DNA from: Mesotaenium endlicherianum
Lineage: Eukaryota; Streptophyta; Zygnematophyceae; Zygnematales; Mesotaeniaceae
DNA length: 26,154 nucleotides
NCBI GenBank assembly: GCA_009602735.1
Contig: WELA01010281.1
Coordinates: 466,120-492,273, forward strand
Direction: 5' to 3'
The notes under the pieces are model-generated. The model did not search any database, had not been told where the DNA came from, and saw only the letters and a program-made list of their open reading frames with translations. The stretch's first letter is position 1, and the number at the start of each line of letters is the position of its first letter. Below are positions 1 to 10,167 of the stretch, in pieces. The translations under genes and the position numbers were made by a program.

Positions 1-283
1 GTATGTTGATGTGTTGGCACCCAACACATCCCAAAACTTGCCACCTCTTTCTAGAATAATGTACACATGTCCTTTTGACCTAAAAATGGCACATCTGACT
101 TTTGCCACATGGAGTTCTTCTAGGTCTTTCCTCTAACTTCGAAAATGCCTTGGAAGGTTCAAAGGACATGAACCAAGTTACTAGAGTACCTATTCACTCT
201 TGACTCCACACAATACTACTCCAAATATATTTGAAAACATTAAAATATATGCAAACTAATATATAATAACTCAAATCACTACA
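1..283 (-). mobile_element. Chromovirus LTR, inverted copy, cut by window edge
   Basis: Reverse complement of the first 283 bases of the 503-bp LTR found at 12901 and 19078, collinear without indels. It differs from the 3' LTR at one site (LTR position 86) and from the 5' LTR at two. The 5' end of the LTR (TGTAGTGA) is at 283 and the rest runs off the left edge. The flank at 284 onward has no polypurine tract, so this is either the 5' LTR of a minus-strand element whose body lies to the left, or a solo LTR. Confidence 0.93.
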
Positions 284-990
284 AGCAATGTAGCAAGTAT
301 CAGATGGAAAATGACCACTATATGGATATGACTCCTAATTAAACTTGTCCAAAGCTAGTGTAAGCTAAGGATTATGATGTAACATCTCATTCCTAGCTGC
401 GGACGTCCAATTCCGTCGGCGTCCGATTGTTGTGTCGTGGAGTCCAATGTCGGTACGATGCTGGTTGTACGGATGGGCGGGTGGACTTGTACTTGCTAAA
501 ATGCTTGCCTCTTGCCTGCGGCATGAAGCTAGCACTGCGCTGCTTTGCCTGATATAGGCGATGTGGCGCTGTGGCGACTGCCGGATGCAATCGCTACTCG
601 CAGCTGATTACCTGCGTCATATGTGCACGATAAGTGCTACCTCATCAAATTACATATTGAATATCGTTACATTCAGAATATTATTTCAGCCTGGTGCTTT
701 TCTTGACCTTTGTCACCCTGTCGTGCATGATGAGGAAGTTGAAACTTCTGAGATAAACATGCTATATGCAATATACATACATATGATTTATTAAGACATA
801 TGATTGACTAGATGGATAGAATGGAACGATGAGAAATAGATAGACTTAATTTTGAATAGAAAAGAGTAGGAGTAGAAGTACTGCAATGAAAAGCTCACAT
901 GAGGGAAAATAGGTAGGATTTTGTAGGCATGGCATGCTAGCAAGCTAAGCACTAATGCAGCTTAGGAAAGCATACAAATAATAGCAATTT
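284..990. other. No gene seen; GC-rich island inside AT-rich DNA
   Basis: This lies between the inverted LTR and the end of the recombinase relic and should include the 3' end of the DIRS-like element, but I could not define its terminal repeats. Bases 378-640 are much more GC- and CpG-rich than the surroundings and begin TGTAACAT, like the TRIM LTR at 9692. No matching second repeat or target duplication was found, so a related solo LTR is only a suggestion. The short open frames on both strands here show no domain. Confidence 0.4.
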
Positions 991-2859
991 TTACCTTCTT
1001 TGTATCAAAAAAGCAGCTGATAGCTGCTCTTGTAAGAATGCTATTTTCTCATTTGGATCAGGCACAGCTATCACCTTTGCAACTTCAGCTGCCTTCTCCT
1101 ATAGCTCTACTACACATCTCTCTTTTGCTCCTTCTAATTTCCAACCTTCCATATACTTAAAAGTCCTATCAGCTACTCCTAAGTTAGCAGCTGCAGAAGC
1201 TGTTGAGTTTCTCAAACTATGTCTTCGAACATCCCCCAGATGTAATCCCTTTCTCTTGAACATTTCAGCACACCAATTTCTAACTGTAGAATATGCTGGA
1301 GCATTTCCAGACAGCTCATCTTTCCTATTTAAAGAGTGAATCAAAGATCCTTTGTCAAGGAAATTGGACACCTAAGTGATCAGTTTACAAAACAAATTTA
1401 CAGGGCACCACATTCTTCGTGTATAATGCAGTGTGACTATTCTTCCCTTACTTTGTTGGTCAGCCTTAGAATGAGGGATGAACAGGTCTACAGCTAATAT
1501 TTATCCTCTCCTTTTGTAGATAAATCCTATATTTTGATCACCACTAGGTCTGGGAACCTATGCATGCCATGATACATAGACAGCAAAGTTGCTCCTTTTA
1601 TGCCTAGCTACGGGATACGTTTTTGTCGTATACGTATAATGCATACGTACACACGTATTTCGTCAACCCAGGCCGTAAAACGTGTTAAATACGGGTGTCG
1701 GCGTAGATACCGACCAATAAACCGATCGCGCGTGAGGGCAGCTCAAAATTCGTCAATTCTGACAACCTGACCGGAAAAACGACGGGGTCGGGTCCAGTCA
1801 CCGCCAATAAGGCGGGAAATGGCTGTCGAGGGACTCGGGAGCACTCGGGAGTCGGGAGTCGGGAGTGCTGGGGAGTTGGGCGTCGAGGCCTTTTTCAATT
1901 TTGGCCTCTTTGTTGTCAACCGGGCCAGGGACTCCCTTAGCCCAGGTCGTTGGGTGGCAGGGGTGGTTCTGACGAGCCTGTACCCCGTCGCCTACCTCAG
2001 TTTGTCAACGAAGGGGGGCCTTGGTTTTTCTTGGCCCCTCCCTACCCCTCGCTGTCGTTTTTTGTCGACAGGGGCCTGTGTGGCGCAACTTGGTCTGTCC
2101 TGTCTAACGACGCATCATCGCTCGGCCCGATTAGCCCGCGGCCGCCTTCTTTGCTACGGAGCCGACATATGCCGCAATTTGCCACAATTTGTCGCGATAT
2201 TTCGAATGTCGAAAGAGACTAAGTTGGAAACGGTCCGCCGTACGCGCGCGGACTGACACTTGAAGTGAAATATTAGTCGATGTAATTTAAAACAAATAAA
2301 GTGGACGGAAAAGAGCGAAGACGATCATCTTAATTTATTATTACTCCTATTATACGTATGTTGCAAATACATCGTAATACGCCGCGTAATACGCGGCTAA
2401 CCTACCGATACGCGAGTATCCCATAACTAGGCTTTTATGAGCTCCCTTGGAGGTGCTCCTGAATATGCATAAAGACTCAAAAATTTTGCCAGCATTTCTA
2501 GACTTAGAGGATGTTTTGTGTTGTTAGGTCTCTTCAAAATTATGCTGGATACTTCTTTGAGGCTCTTAATTTCCATAGACTCAGTAGGGCTCTCATAATG
2601 AAAAAATCTATGCATTGTAAAGATAGCTGCACTTGTCAAATTCAACTGAGACCAAGTAGCCTTTTCAACCATCATTTCTGTAAAATAAAGATCACAGACT
2701 TGTGGCTCAGTTGGGAGGGAATTGAAACCAAATCTCTCACAAAATTCTTGAAATTTCCCCCAATAGGAACTGTAAGATTTTAGAGTGCCAGGTGCAAGAC
2801 TCTGCAACATCTTTTCCCACCTGATTGACTCTAGTAACTGAAGCTCAAAATTTTGAGCT
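991..2859 (-). pseudogene. Tyrosine recombinase of the DIRS-like element, interrupted
   Basis: The N-terminal part (2859-2440) holds a SAM-like core-binding domain with the phrase LAPGTLKSYSSYW, the usual start of phage-integrase-type enzymes. The catalytic part (1594-991) shows the beta region IPHSKADQQSKG followed by a CP box, and then the H-x-x-R motif HSLR at 1210-1221 leading into NLGVADRTFKYMEGW. The nucleophilic tyrosine expected after the GW box aligns with a cysteine codon (TGT, 1114-1116), so the enzyme is probably inactive even apart from its stops. In-frame TAG codons lie at 1527, 1372 and 1099, and there is a frameshift near 1510. After the TAG at 1099 a helical tail continues to a TAA at 991. 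The hAT-like insertion at 1603-2431 splits the gene between the two domains. Confidence 0.8.
1603..2431. mobile_element. hAT-like non-autonomous DNA transposon, 829 bp
   Basis: The ends are inverted repeats, CCTAGCTACGGGATAC on the left and the complement of CCTAGTTATGGGATAC on the right, with 14 of 16 positions matching and both differences C/T. It is flanked by a perfect 8-bp direct repeat CTTTTATG (1595-1602 and 2432-2439), the duplication length of hAT elements. The body is GC- and CpG-rich, unlike the host element, and has no convincing coding sequence. Subterminal CGTA-rich motifs are repeated near both ends (1628-1660 and 2366-2392), and there is a short (CGGGAGT)x3 run at 1846-1866. 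Removing it rejoins the recombinase reading. Superfamily assignment rests only on the duplication length. Confidence 0.85.
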
Positions 2860-3498
2860 ATCACATGCATCCCAAGCAGGCCCCATAACGGACACCAAAT
2901 TTTTGCGTCCGGACGTACATATCATGACAATCAACACTACTGCGCCACATTTCTGACGCGTTAGGAACTCCTCCCAATCACGTGCATTAAACTTTAATTA
3001 CTTACAGTCTGTTCTAAGCAGGACTCTTAAATTTGTCGTCCTAACACTACAGTCTTTTGTGCACGTCTACATACTCATGGCATAAACTAAGGTTCTTTGT
3101 ACGTTTCATAGTAGTAGCCAGAAGAAGGCGGATTAAGATAGAATCTTAGGTGAGAGTGGAAGCCATGGAGTTTCTTTCCATCTCCCTCACGTACAAACTT
3201 TAGTTGTCCTTTATTATAGTCTGAACTCTTAGATGTTGAAGTTTCTTCATAGAGTTCTTCCCTCCTGTGCCAAACAAAATATTGAACAAAATCATGTACA
3301 CAACGCAATTTGCTTGTAATCAGGAAGGGGTACGTAGTGTGTGCTACAGACTCGTCATTTGTAACTTCTCTTGCAAGCAGTCATGTAAATTTAAATAAAA
3401 TAGTTGGGGTCTAAAAATTAGGTTTAAACCATAAGAGACTCTTATTCACCCGGCAAGTAGATTTTTGAGCGACTCCAGATCATAGTTGTTCTCCACTC

Positions 3499-4523
3499 AT
3501 GGCTACAGTGCCCAAGTTTTGCAGCAACTGTGGAGTTCAGCGAGCACTGAAGGCTAGAAATTGTGATTGTGGTAAGTTGTTCACAGCGGCCGTGGAGGTG
3601 AAGAACTACCAGAAAAGATTGTTCAAGAGAACAGATGCAGTCCCCTAGAGTAACGTTAGAATACACGATGTAAATGTTCCACAATACATATTTCAAGGCT
3701 TGTTTAAGAAGTTTGGTAAAGAGGTTGCTCACCATACTTTTAGGAGTGACCCTCTTATACCGAGATCAATTAGGAAAGTGTGTTAGTCACTGCAGCTGAA
3801 TAGTTTTTGTGAGGTTCAACAGTACAAAGAGGGGTTGGGTGGGGTGCTGCTAAGATGTTGCGAGGATCTGGAGAGATAGTGGGGATAGTTCCTCCATTTT
3901 ATATGGAGTGGAGGAAACTTGAATTTGGTCAGGTAAGTCTTACATTTAAGTTTTTCTTTGCCCTTTTAAATAGAGGAGGATGTGTCCTTCTAGGACCTGA
4001 TCATTGTTATGACAGAATGAAGTGGCATGCCTCTCATGATATAGGCGATTGCAGCAGGCATATAGTGCTTAGAATGGCTCATTATCCAGAGCAAATTCTA
4101 GAGCATGGGGTGCAAGTTAAGGATTATATGTTACAGGCAGGTCTGCGTGCTAAGCATTCTTTACTGCAGTTGGAATTAGAGGGTCTCCAAAGAGAAAAAG
4201 AGAGCATAGAAAGGGGTGTGCTTGAAGCACAAGAGGCGGAAGCCAAAAGAAGGGCTGCCAGGGACCTAAAAGCAAATGAGAGGAGGGCACTTGTGAGTAA
4301 TGAGGAGATGGCAGCTGAGAGGGCTCTCATGTGGCAACCTCAACCTCTCTCAGCTGCTAGAGTTGTTAACTTAGAAGCAAGGGCAATGATAAAAGAGGTC
4401 CGGGCCAAGGTTGTTGCAAAGTACTCTCTGAAAGCACCTCATCGAATATGCTTCTCATACACGGGGAGCGAGACAAGGAAGAGAGCCAAAACTATATCAC
4501 AGGTAAACATCCAGCCTGCTTAA
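3499..4523 (+). pseudogene. Spliced zinc-ribbon/coiled-coil gene with four in-frame TAG codons
   Basis: The ATG at 3499 opens a frame with an N-terminal cysteine cluster (FCSNCG, then NCDCGKLF) that resembles a zinc ribbon. Exon 1 ends at 3932 on CAG|GTAAGT. Exon 2 starts at 3974 after a pyrimidine tract and AAATAG, giving a 41-bp intron whose removal restores one frame; read unspliced, a TAA ends it at once. Exon 2 encodes a long charged helix (about 4140-4330, with EGLQREKESIERG) that should form a coiled coil, then a basic tail, and stops with TAA at 4521-4523. The total is 328 codons with no frameshift. TAG codons lie at 3646, 3784, 3877 and 3886, in contexts where glutamine would fit. 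The function is unknown. It probably is the second gene of the 6.3-kb transposon, converging on the transposase-like gene. Confidence 0.6.
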
Positions 4524-4598
4524 CTTATGTATGTATGTACAAATGCATGCATGAGCATGTTGATCATAATTTAGGTAACATTTGTGCATGTGCTGCTC

Positions 4599-7500
4599 CT
4601 AGCTAGCTTTGATTCCATACTTGCTAAGTAACTTTTGCATACTAGGTTGTGCCCTCTTCCTTTTCCGTCGTTCATCTCTGGACAAAGGTTCCATACCTGC
4701 CATGGCCCTTCTACATGCCTCTTGGCCTGTACTCTATGCTAGCCTGCCCACTGTGTATTGCCTGCCTAGCTTGTCCACTCCACGTTTCCTTCTATTATTA
4801 TTGGCTGTTTTTCTCCAGTGATGTAAAACCACAATGCCCTCACCACTAAACTAATCCAAGTCTCCATGCCTTACTATCATCGCTAGTATGTGTGCTTTTA
4901 AAATGTGCATGTACTTTGTGTGTGATGTGTGGCTGTCGCCTTCACATATGCCTCTTCAAACTCCACTGCCAGGTGTTAGACCCTTGCAGCTTTTGCTTCC
5001 CTCGCTTCATGCGAGTCATTCTCTGGCAGAGGATCCAGCAGTGCCCCCATGCACTCACAATAGCAATTCCATGTCTTCTGTATGTCTTGTTTCAACGCAG
5101 CATTATCTGGAGAAGAGAGGAGGTCCTTTGTCACTTCCTCCACCGGCTCTATGAGTGAGCGACACTCTCAATCTATGAAGGTAGACTTTGGGGCCCTGTT
5201 TCTGGTCTCTATCTTTGCATATGCTGCAACTGCAGTCCTAGGCATAGTCACTCCCACTGAAAGGGGCGGGTGCCCTAGTGGAAGCGTAGTAACTCACGAG
5301 GAACAGAACTAGTTGCAATCATAATAAGGAGTGCAGCAGCATATTACTAAGAAAGCTTATGAAAAGAACTCAACATTTTGAGCGACAAGAAAGTGCTTAC
5401 AAATGGATTGATATGAAAGGCCTTGTTATTACAAACCCGTAAAAATTTACATAAGTGAAAACTGATGAGAAACAAGGAAGTTATGTCTATTTGAAGTTTC
5501 CTGCCTAAGTGCTCCTCTCTAGGAGGAAGCTACGAAATTTCTAAGTGTTTGTCAATCCGCCCCTTCCTGAATATTCATGAGTATGCCATATCAGTCTCAT
5601 CTGACGTGTCGGGTCAAATTGACGTCCACATACATGCATCAACATTACTAGAATATTCTATCTTAGGCGCGCTAGGCTAAACCGAGACTTCTAGGTAAAT
5701 CATCCTAGTCGGCACTCCGCGTCAGCCGAACTTACATGAAGGTTTGAGTTCACTCTAACGGCCCAAATTGCTCGACGCTGTTGACCAATTCGACAGTCGC
5801 GCTCACCGCAAATTAAGGACAGTCGTCAACCGACCTCAAAACTAATTAAAATTCGAAATTCCATAACTCTCTCAATACTTAACCAAATTTGATGAACTTT
5901 ATATCAAAACAACCACAAAAATGCACTCTGCACTAATATACTCTGCACTAATATACAATCAAAATATACTTTTATAACAATAAAAATGCACTTTATAAAG
6001 CTACGACCTTACACCCACCTCCTTCTGTAGTACTTCAAAAAATTGTTGAGCTGCATCTGCTCCTGGTGGAATATGTGGATGAATAGTTCTTTCATAGAGT
6101 GTTGAGGTTACTCTTAGTAGCAAATAAAGAATGCACGGCACACAATCACCAGGCTCTATTTTTAGCAATGGTGCCTTCTTATGGCGCTGTCCTTTGTGCA
6201 CCTTTTGATATTGTAGTCTCGCATGAGTGCTCTCCTTTTCTAGTCTGCCTCTTCTTGTCTGCATTGTATCTTGTTGCAGGTCTGATACAATTCTGAAAGT
6301 CTTTGCACAGTGTGGGCAGCTTATTGAAAGATTGTCGTGATCTGCACTGTGGACTGCAACCTGCATCTCAGTCAATGTGCGAGCTTGGCCGGCCCCGCAT
6401 CTCTCCTTGATGTCATCACTTGTGGCATAACACCAGAGGCAAGGATATGTTGAGCTAGCTCCACTCAACCCAAAGAGTCCATTGCTGAACTTATAGTCTC
6501 CTCCCCGGTAGAACTTTATAATGTATTTCACGCCTTCATCACACCGTTTCTCCTTAGTAGCTCCATCTCCTCTAAGAGTCTCTCCGCATGAGTGGCAATG
6601 CTAACGTAGTCGTCGTCGCCTTCAAAGACCAGGATGGTGCAATTGTTGAATGCAAAATTTGCCATCGACCTGTTGTCCTTTGTCATTAGCTTGCATGTCA
6701 TAGTAGTCTAGTTGGCTTTTGGATACCATTCTGAAGCATCTCCTATTAGCTGCACTTTTACCACACGACCCTCTGGGCATAATAAACCTAGAGTAATTAT
6801 CCTATGTCTTACTGTCTCCTCCAAGGATAGAGTCACTCTATTTTCGCTCGCTTCCAGTCGAGGATCCAGCTTTGCATACACATCAGCTTTCATATCTGCA
6901 ATAAACCTTTTTGAAGCCAGCTTGGGCATCTCTAAGGAGCTGCTGTTTGATATAACGTTGGGATTCCATAGTCCTCTCATTGGACTGTAGGTCTTAAAGA
7001 GGAAGTTTAGCACAAGCTGGTATTTCTCCTGTGATAGCCCTAGCCTATACAATATAGCTAAGCCCAGTTTACAGTCCCATTGCTTTTGTATGTTCTGCAC
7101 CGTCGCCTCTTCTACAGTGTGCTTGAGATCAAGGTCAGTTGTGACAAATTTCAACTGGCCTTCATTCTTCTTTCGATTGAAGTAGGTTGCCAGAGCAATA
7201 AACATAGCCTCATCAAATAGAAACCTACTTGCCATATACTCCTAAACATCATCTGCTATTCTGTCCCATGTTCTTGTAGAGGCACCTTCTACTAGTTGAC
7301 GTGGAGCTAGGGGGCGCGCTGCGGGCTTCAAGATCTTGCTTTTCAGGTATTGATTCTATCTTTTAAGGGCCATATTCTCTTGCATTTGGGTTGCATACTC
7401 TTGCTTGAGCTGCAATACTTCCTCCTTGTGCTCACAAACCTCTGAGCTATCTTATCTTTCAGGTGCACATTTTCTTCCGTCAATTTTGTAAAGAGAATTT

Positions 7501-7643
7501 TGTATTGTTTTGTTTAGTCTAGACTCTCTATCAAAGGATACCCTGGCTACAGTCTGGGGTATGGGTGTCTTAGACTTTGTGAATTTTCCCCCCACTCTGG
7601 GTGGATTAGGATTGTGTGTTGCCTTGGTTGTAGTCATCCTCAC
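4599..7643 (-). pseudogene. DDE-transposase-like gene, decayed
   Basis: Reading leftwards from 7643: a basic N-terminus, a leucine-rich coiled coil (about 7510-7330), a helical region, then a strand-like block VQLIGDASEWY (Asp at 6738-6740). Next comes RGGDYKF (Asp at 6496-6498), followed by a CxxC pair in YPCLWC (6439-6441 and 6430-6432), and after that IEPGDCVPC. An acidic residue followed by CxxC is the layout of the second catalytic Asp in Transib/RAG1-type and some other DDE enzymes. Further coding pieces lie at about 5330-4920 and 4850-4600, the last ending in a basic tail. TAG codons at 7356, 7242, 6708, 5309 and 4734, TGA at 5294 and 5168, TAA at 4976 and at least three frameshifts kill it. 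Some gaps may be introns. The third catalytic residue was not identified. Transposase is a motif-level inference. Confidence 0.5.
5330..6000. other. AT-rich gap inside the transposase-like gene; possible solo insertion
   Basis: Coding similarity on the minus strand stops near 6001 and resumes near 5330. The DNA between is AT-rich with a CpG-containing middle (5600-5830) and may be an intron or an inserted LTR-like sequence: 5424 reads TGTTATTACAAACCCG, reminiscent of plant LTR starts. No matching right end or target duplication was found. A 15-bp unit (ACTCTGCACTAATAT) is tandemly doubled at 5925-5954. Confidence 0.35.
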
Positions 7644-8384
7644 AAGTTGATCATGTTGCTTGTGGGATATGATGGAGGTGCACAGATGGTGGCTTCTAAG
7701 GGAGAAGGGTCCAGCTACACATGAGAAGGCTACATAAATGAAAAAGGACTCCCTGGTACTGTTGGGGGTATATGCACCCAGCCTGGTAGGTAGGAGGGAC
7801 CTTATACAGGCAATTCAAGATAAGATTCCCAATTTTTTTTGAATTATCTTCACTTAAATGTGATTCATCATTTACTGTCTCGAAAAAAAATAGTGATTTT
7901 TTATGCTTGTACTGTGTAGGAAGCAAGCATAAGAATGTGGAAAAAATAAGAACCTTACCTTCCAATGTCCACAAGCAATGTACAAGATTGCATAAAATTG
8001 TAGTATTGCTTTTCTAAAACTTCATTTTTCTCTTACTTAAGTGGTTCACAACTTTTCTCATATGCCACCAAATGTAGTATTGCAAATCCTGAGGTGTTTG
8101 TAATATGCCTAGGAGATGTAGGACCAACGATGAGAGGTATTAGACCCTACTGTGAGAAACTATTTTGCAATGAAGTTGTGAAAAAAAGACGCTGATTTGA
8201 AATAATGCACTTCTCGCGCAGATTTTTTCAAGCACTTCAAATATTGCTCTATTCAATCAATGCTCATTCAACAGGTCTAAGACGTTGACAGTACTTACTT
8301 TTACACCTTAGGAACCAATATATGTAAAGTGGTGACCAATGAATGCATAAGCCTCCGGATTTTATGGACATAGCAGCTTCACGT

Positions 8385-8890
8385 GTGCGAAAATGGACAC
8401 ATGTCCAACTTTGAGGGGTCATAAGTTTTCCTTTTTTTTATTGAAAACCAATTTTTTAAGTTTTGGGATGTTCATCAAAGATTGTTGTTCACACCTACAA
8501 GATTTCACCCCCATTGGATCATTATGGTACTCTTGGGGCAACCTGCCATGAGTGCTGAAGTCACACCAAAATTGGTACTTTTGCCCGTTGTCGACAGATT
8601 TTATGTCAATCCTAGAACTTGCATATCTCAGCCAACACATTTTGAAGTAGTCTAAAATCTTGTGAGTACATCAGTTTGAACCTTATAAAGGTGATTGCAC
8701 AAACTCCTTGTTGTTCCAACACCTCTGCCGCATTTTGCGGACGCACCAGCTTAAAGTATGTGAAGTTGGACACATGTCCAACTTTGAGAGAACATAACTT
8801 CCTCCTCTTTTTATAAAATTTACTTTTTTTACCTCCCATGTCTTTGTCTTAGAGTCACCTGCAACCTCACCAATTTGTAACTCATTACAA
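8385..8890. repeat. Two diverged copies of one module with an 18-bp near-palindrome
   Basis: On the minus strand the phrase CTCAAAGTTGGACATGTGTC occurs twice (about 8763-8790 and 8394-8420). In both places it follows an A-rich stretch and precedes a similar AAGCTG-containing sequence, so a module of at least 100 bp is duplicated about 370 bp apart. The first copy contains the near-palindrome GTTGGACACATGTCCAAC (8763-8780). Short minus-strand frames cross both copies but carry stops at different places, so I do not call a gene. This lies in the right third of the putative 6.3-kb transposon. Apart from this pair, 7700-9150 holds AT-rich sequence with nothing I can name. Confidence 0.5.
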
Positions 8891-9691
8891 CATATATTGA
8901 GTATGGGGTGGTATTTGTAGTGAGAGCTGCACAAAGCACAAAATGTAGAATTTATCAATTCCACCAGTTTGGTCATTCAAGTGAAAAAAGTGAATATCTC
9001 CCAGAATGATGCATATTACAGTCTGAAACTTTGAGTAAGTGGGTGTAACACAGATTGTTATCTATTCTAACAGCTTTCAACAAATTCTATAAAAAATAGC
9101 GGTTTTCATTCAAAATATTGTATAAGTATCTAAAAACAGGCACTTTGGGGTGCATGTGATCTTGTAAGTTGCTCACACACCACGGGTGTGATTTTTTAGA
9201 GCCATTATTTCACACCAAGGGATGTCTTTGCCTCCAAAGGCTATTGCATCTGTGCTTGAACTTAGCACATCATTGCTATGTCCTAAGTACATAAATTCAA
9301 CAACCTTAGGCATTCAGCCTACTCCTGAGTCTGCAAACTTAGGCCACCAGCTTGCAGACCTCTAGATAGGGATGACAAATGTAAGGACTTTCCTTTCCTT
9401 CCTAGCATGCTCAACAACCTGTGCAATCAAGTGAGGTGGGGGAAAAACATAGTGATTCTCCTCCCACCATGACACAGAAAAAACATCAATATTTTCTGAC
9501 AGGTGGTAGGGAAACAAGGAATTATATCTGTGAATCTTCCTGTTAGCAGGAGTAGCAAATTTGTCAATTATGTGAGGTCCACATTGGGCCTCCAATTGCT
9601 AAAATACTTTTGTCTTCAGCTCAAAGTCATCTTGCTCCTTGGCTTTAGCAATAGCTTCTTGCTTCTTTGCTTTGTGATAAGGCCACCATAC

Positions 9692-9830
9692 TGTAACAAT
9701 CTGCCGCGTGGCCGGATGCGGCGCGTGCAACACGTCGCATGGAGCGATAGAATTGTCGGTTTGAATTGTATAAGTACAATTGGCGCGCAATCAAAGTACC
9801 TCAAGTTACCTTTTCGTTCATATCGCTACA
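9692..9830 (+). repeat. TRIM 5' LTR
   Basis: 139 bp, TGTAAC to GCTACA. It contains a GTATAAG box within a short inverted repeat, AATTGTA-taag-TACAATT (about 9764-9782), a plausible core promoter. It is partner of 10029-10167. Confidence 0.92.
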
Positions 9831-10028
9831 TTTGTATCGGAGCGCGAACGTACGCAACCGTGTCCAGGAGACGAGAGTTCAAATCCCGCGGGGTGCGAAA
9901 CTCGTCGATGGTACGACCGTACGGCGATCTTTGGATTGTGCGAAGAAAGGACACTATCTCGAAACAATGTCTCTCACGGGTGTCGGAGCATGAGTGTTCG
10001 GGACGTGCACACTTGTAGGTGGGAGGAG

Positions 10029-10167
10029 TGTAATGATTCGCCGCGTGGCCGGATGCGGCGCGTGCGACACGTTGCATGGAGCGATGGAAGTGTCGGTTTG
10101 AATTGTATAAGTACAATTGGCGCGCGATCAAAGTACCTCGAGTTACCTTTTTGTTCGTATCGCTACA
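10029..10167 (+). repeat. TRIM 3' LTR
   Basis: 139 bp, TGTAAT to GCTACA, the same length as the left repeat with 91% identity and preceded directly by a purine-rich tract. It is followed by the target duplication CATAC. Confidence 0.92.

Larger units (their letters stand above)
2860..9160. mobile_element. Putative 6.3-kb DNA transposon with two convergent genes
   Basis: The left end (2860) reads ATCACATGCATCCCAAG. The complement of the right end (9160) reads ATCACATGCACCCCAAA, so 15 of 17 positions match, including the first 10. DIRS-like coding homology stops at these two points on either side: RNase H to the right, recombinase to the left. A possible 2-bp duplication CT flanks the element (2858-2859 and 9161-9162), too short to be convincing. 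Inside are a plus-strand gene (3499-4523) and a minus-strand transposase-like gene (4599-7643) that converge near 4.55 kb, plus a repeat-rich right third. No known superfamily is assigned. The alternative is several independent insertions that happen to lie together. Confidence 0.55.
9692..10167 (+). mobile_element. TRIM (terminal-repeat retrotransposon in miniature), 476 bp
   Basis: Two direct 139-bp repeats (9692-9830 and 10029-10167), each starting TG and ending CA, flank a 198-bp core. The element is bounded by a perfect 5-bp duplication CATAC (9687-9691 and 10168-10172). Right after the left repeat, TTGTATCGGAGC (9832-9843) matches the initiator tRNA-Met primer site at 10 of 12 positions. 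Just before the right repeat lies a polypurine tract, AGGTGGGAGGAG (10017-10028). There is no coding capacity, so it must be mobilised in trans. The repeats differ at 12 of 139 positions, 11 of them transitions, mostly at CpG. It sits inside the RNase H of the DIRS-like relic. Orientation follows from primer site and polypurine tract. Confidence 0.93.

Noticed and set aside
378..640. Second TRIM or solo TRIM LTR
   Set aside because: It shares only TGTAAC at the start and high GC; no end, partner repeat or duplication was found.
1819..2256. Two plus-strand frames of 145 and 90 codons in the hAT-like element
   Set aside because: They overlap each other in a GC-rich non-autonomous element and contain no domain.
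4609..5312. Several overlapping plus-strand frames, rich in Cys, Leu and Pro, as exons of the 3499 gene
   Set aside because: The minus strand over the same bases reads as a charged, helical protein continuing the transposase-like gene, so the plus frames look like its shadow.
3499..7400. Reassigned nuclear code with TAG read as glutamine, as in some ulvophyte algae and ciliates
   Set aside because: A TAG at a tryptophan position, TGA at arginine positions, no TAG in the intact chromovirus, and a host gene ending in TAG all favour decay; kept only as an alternative in the findings.
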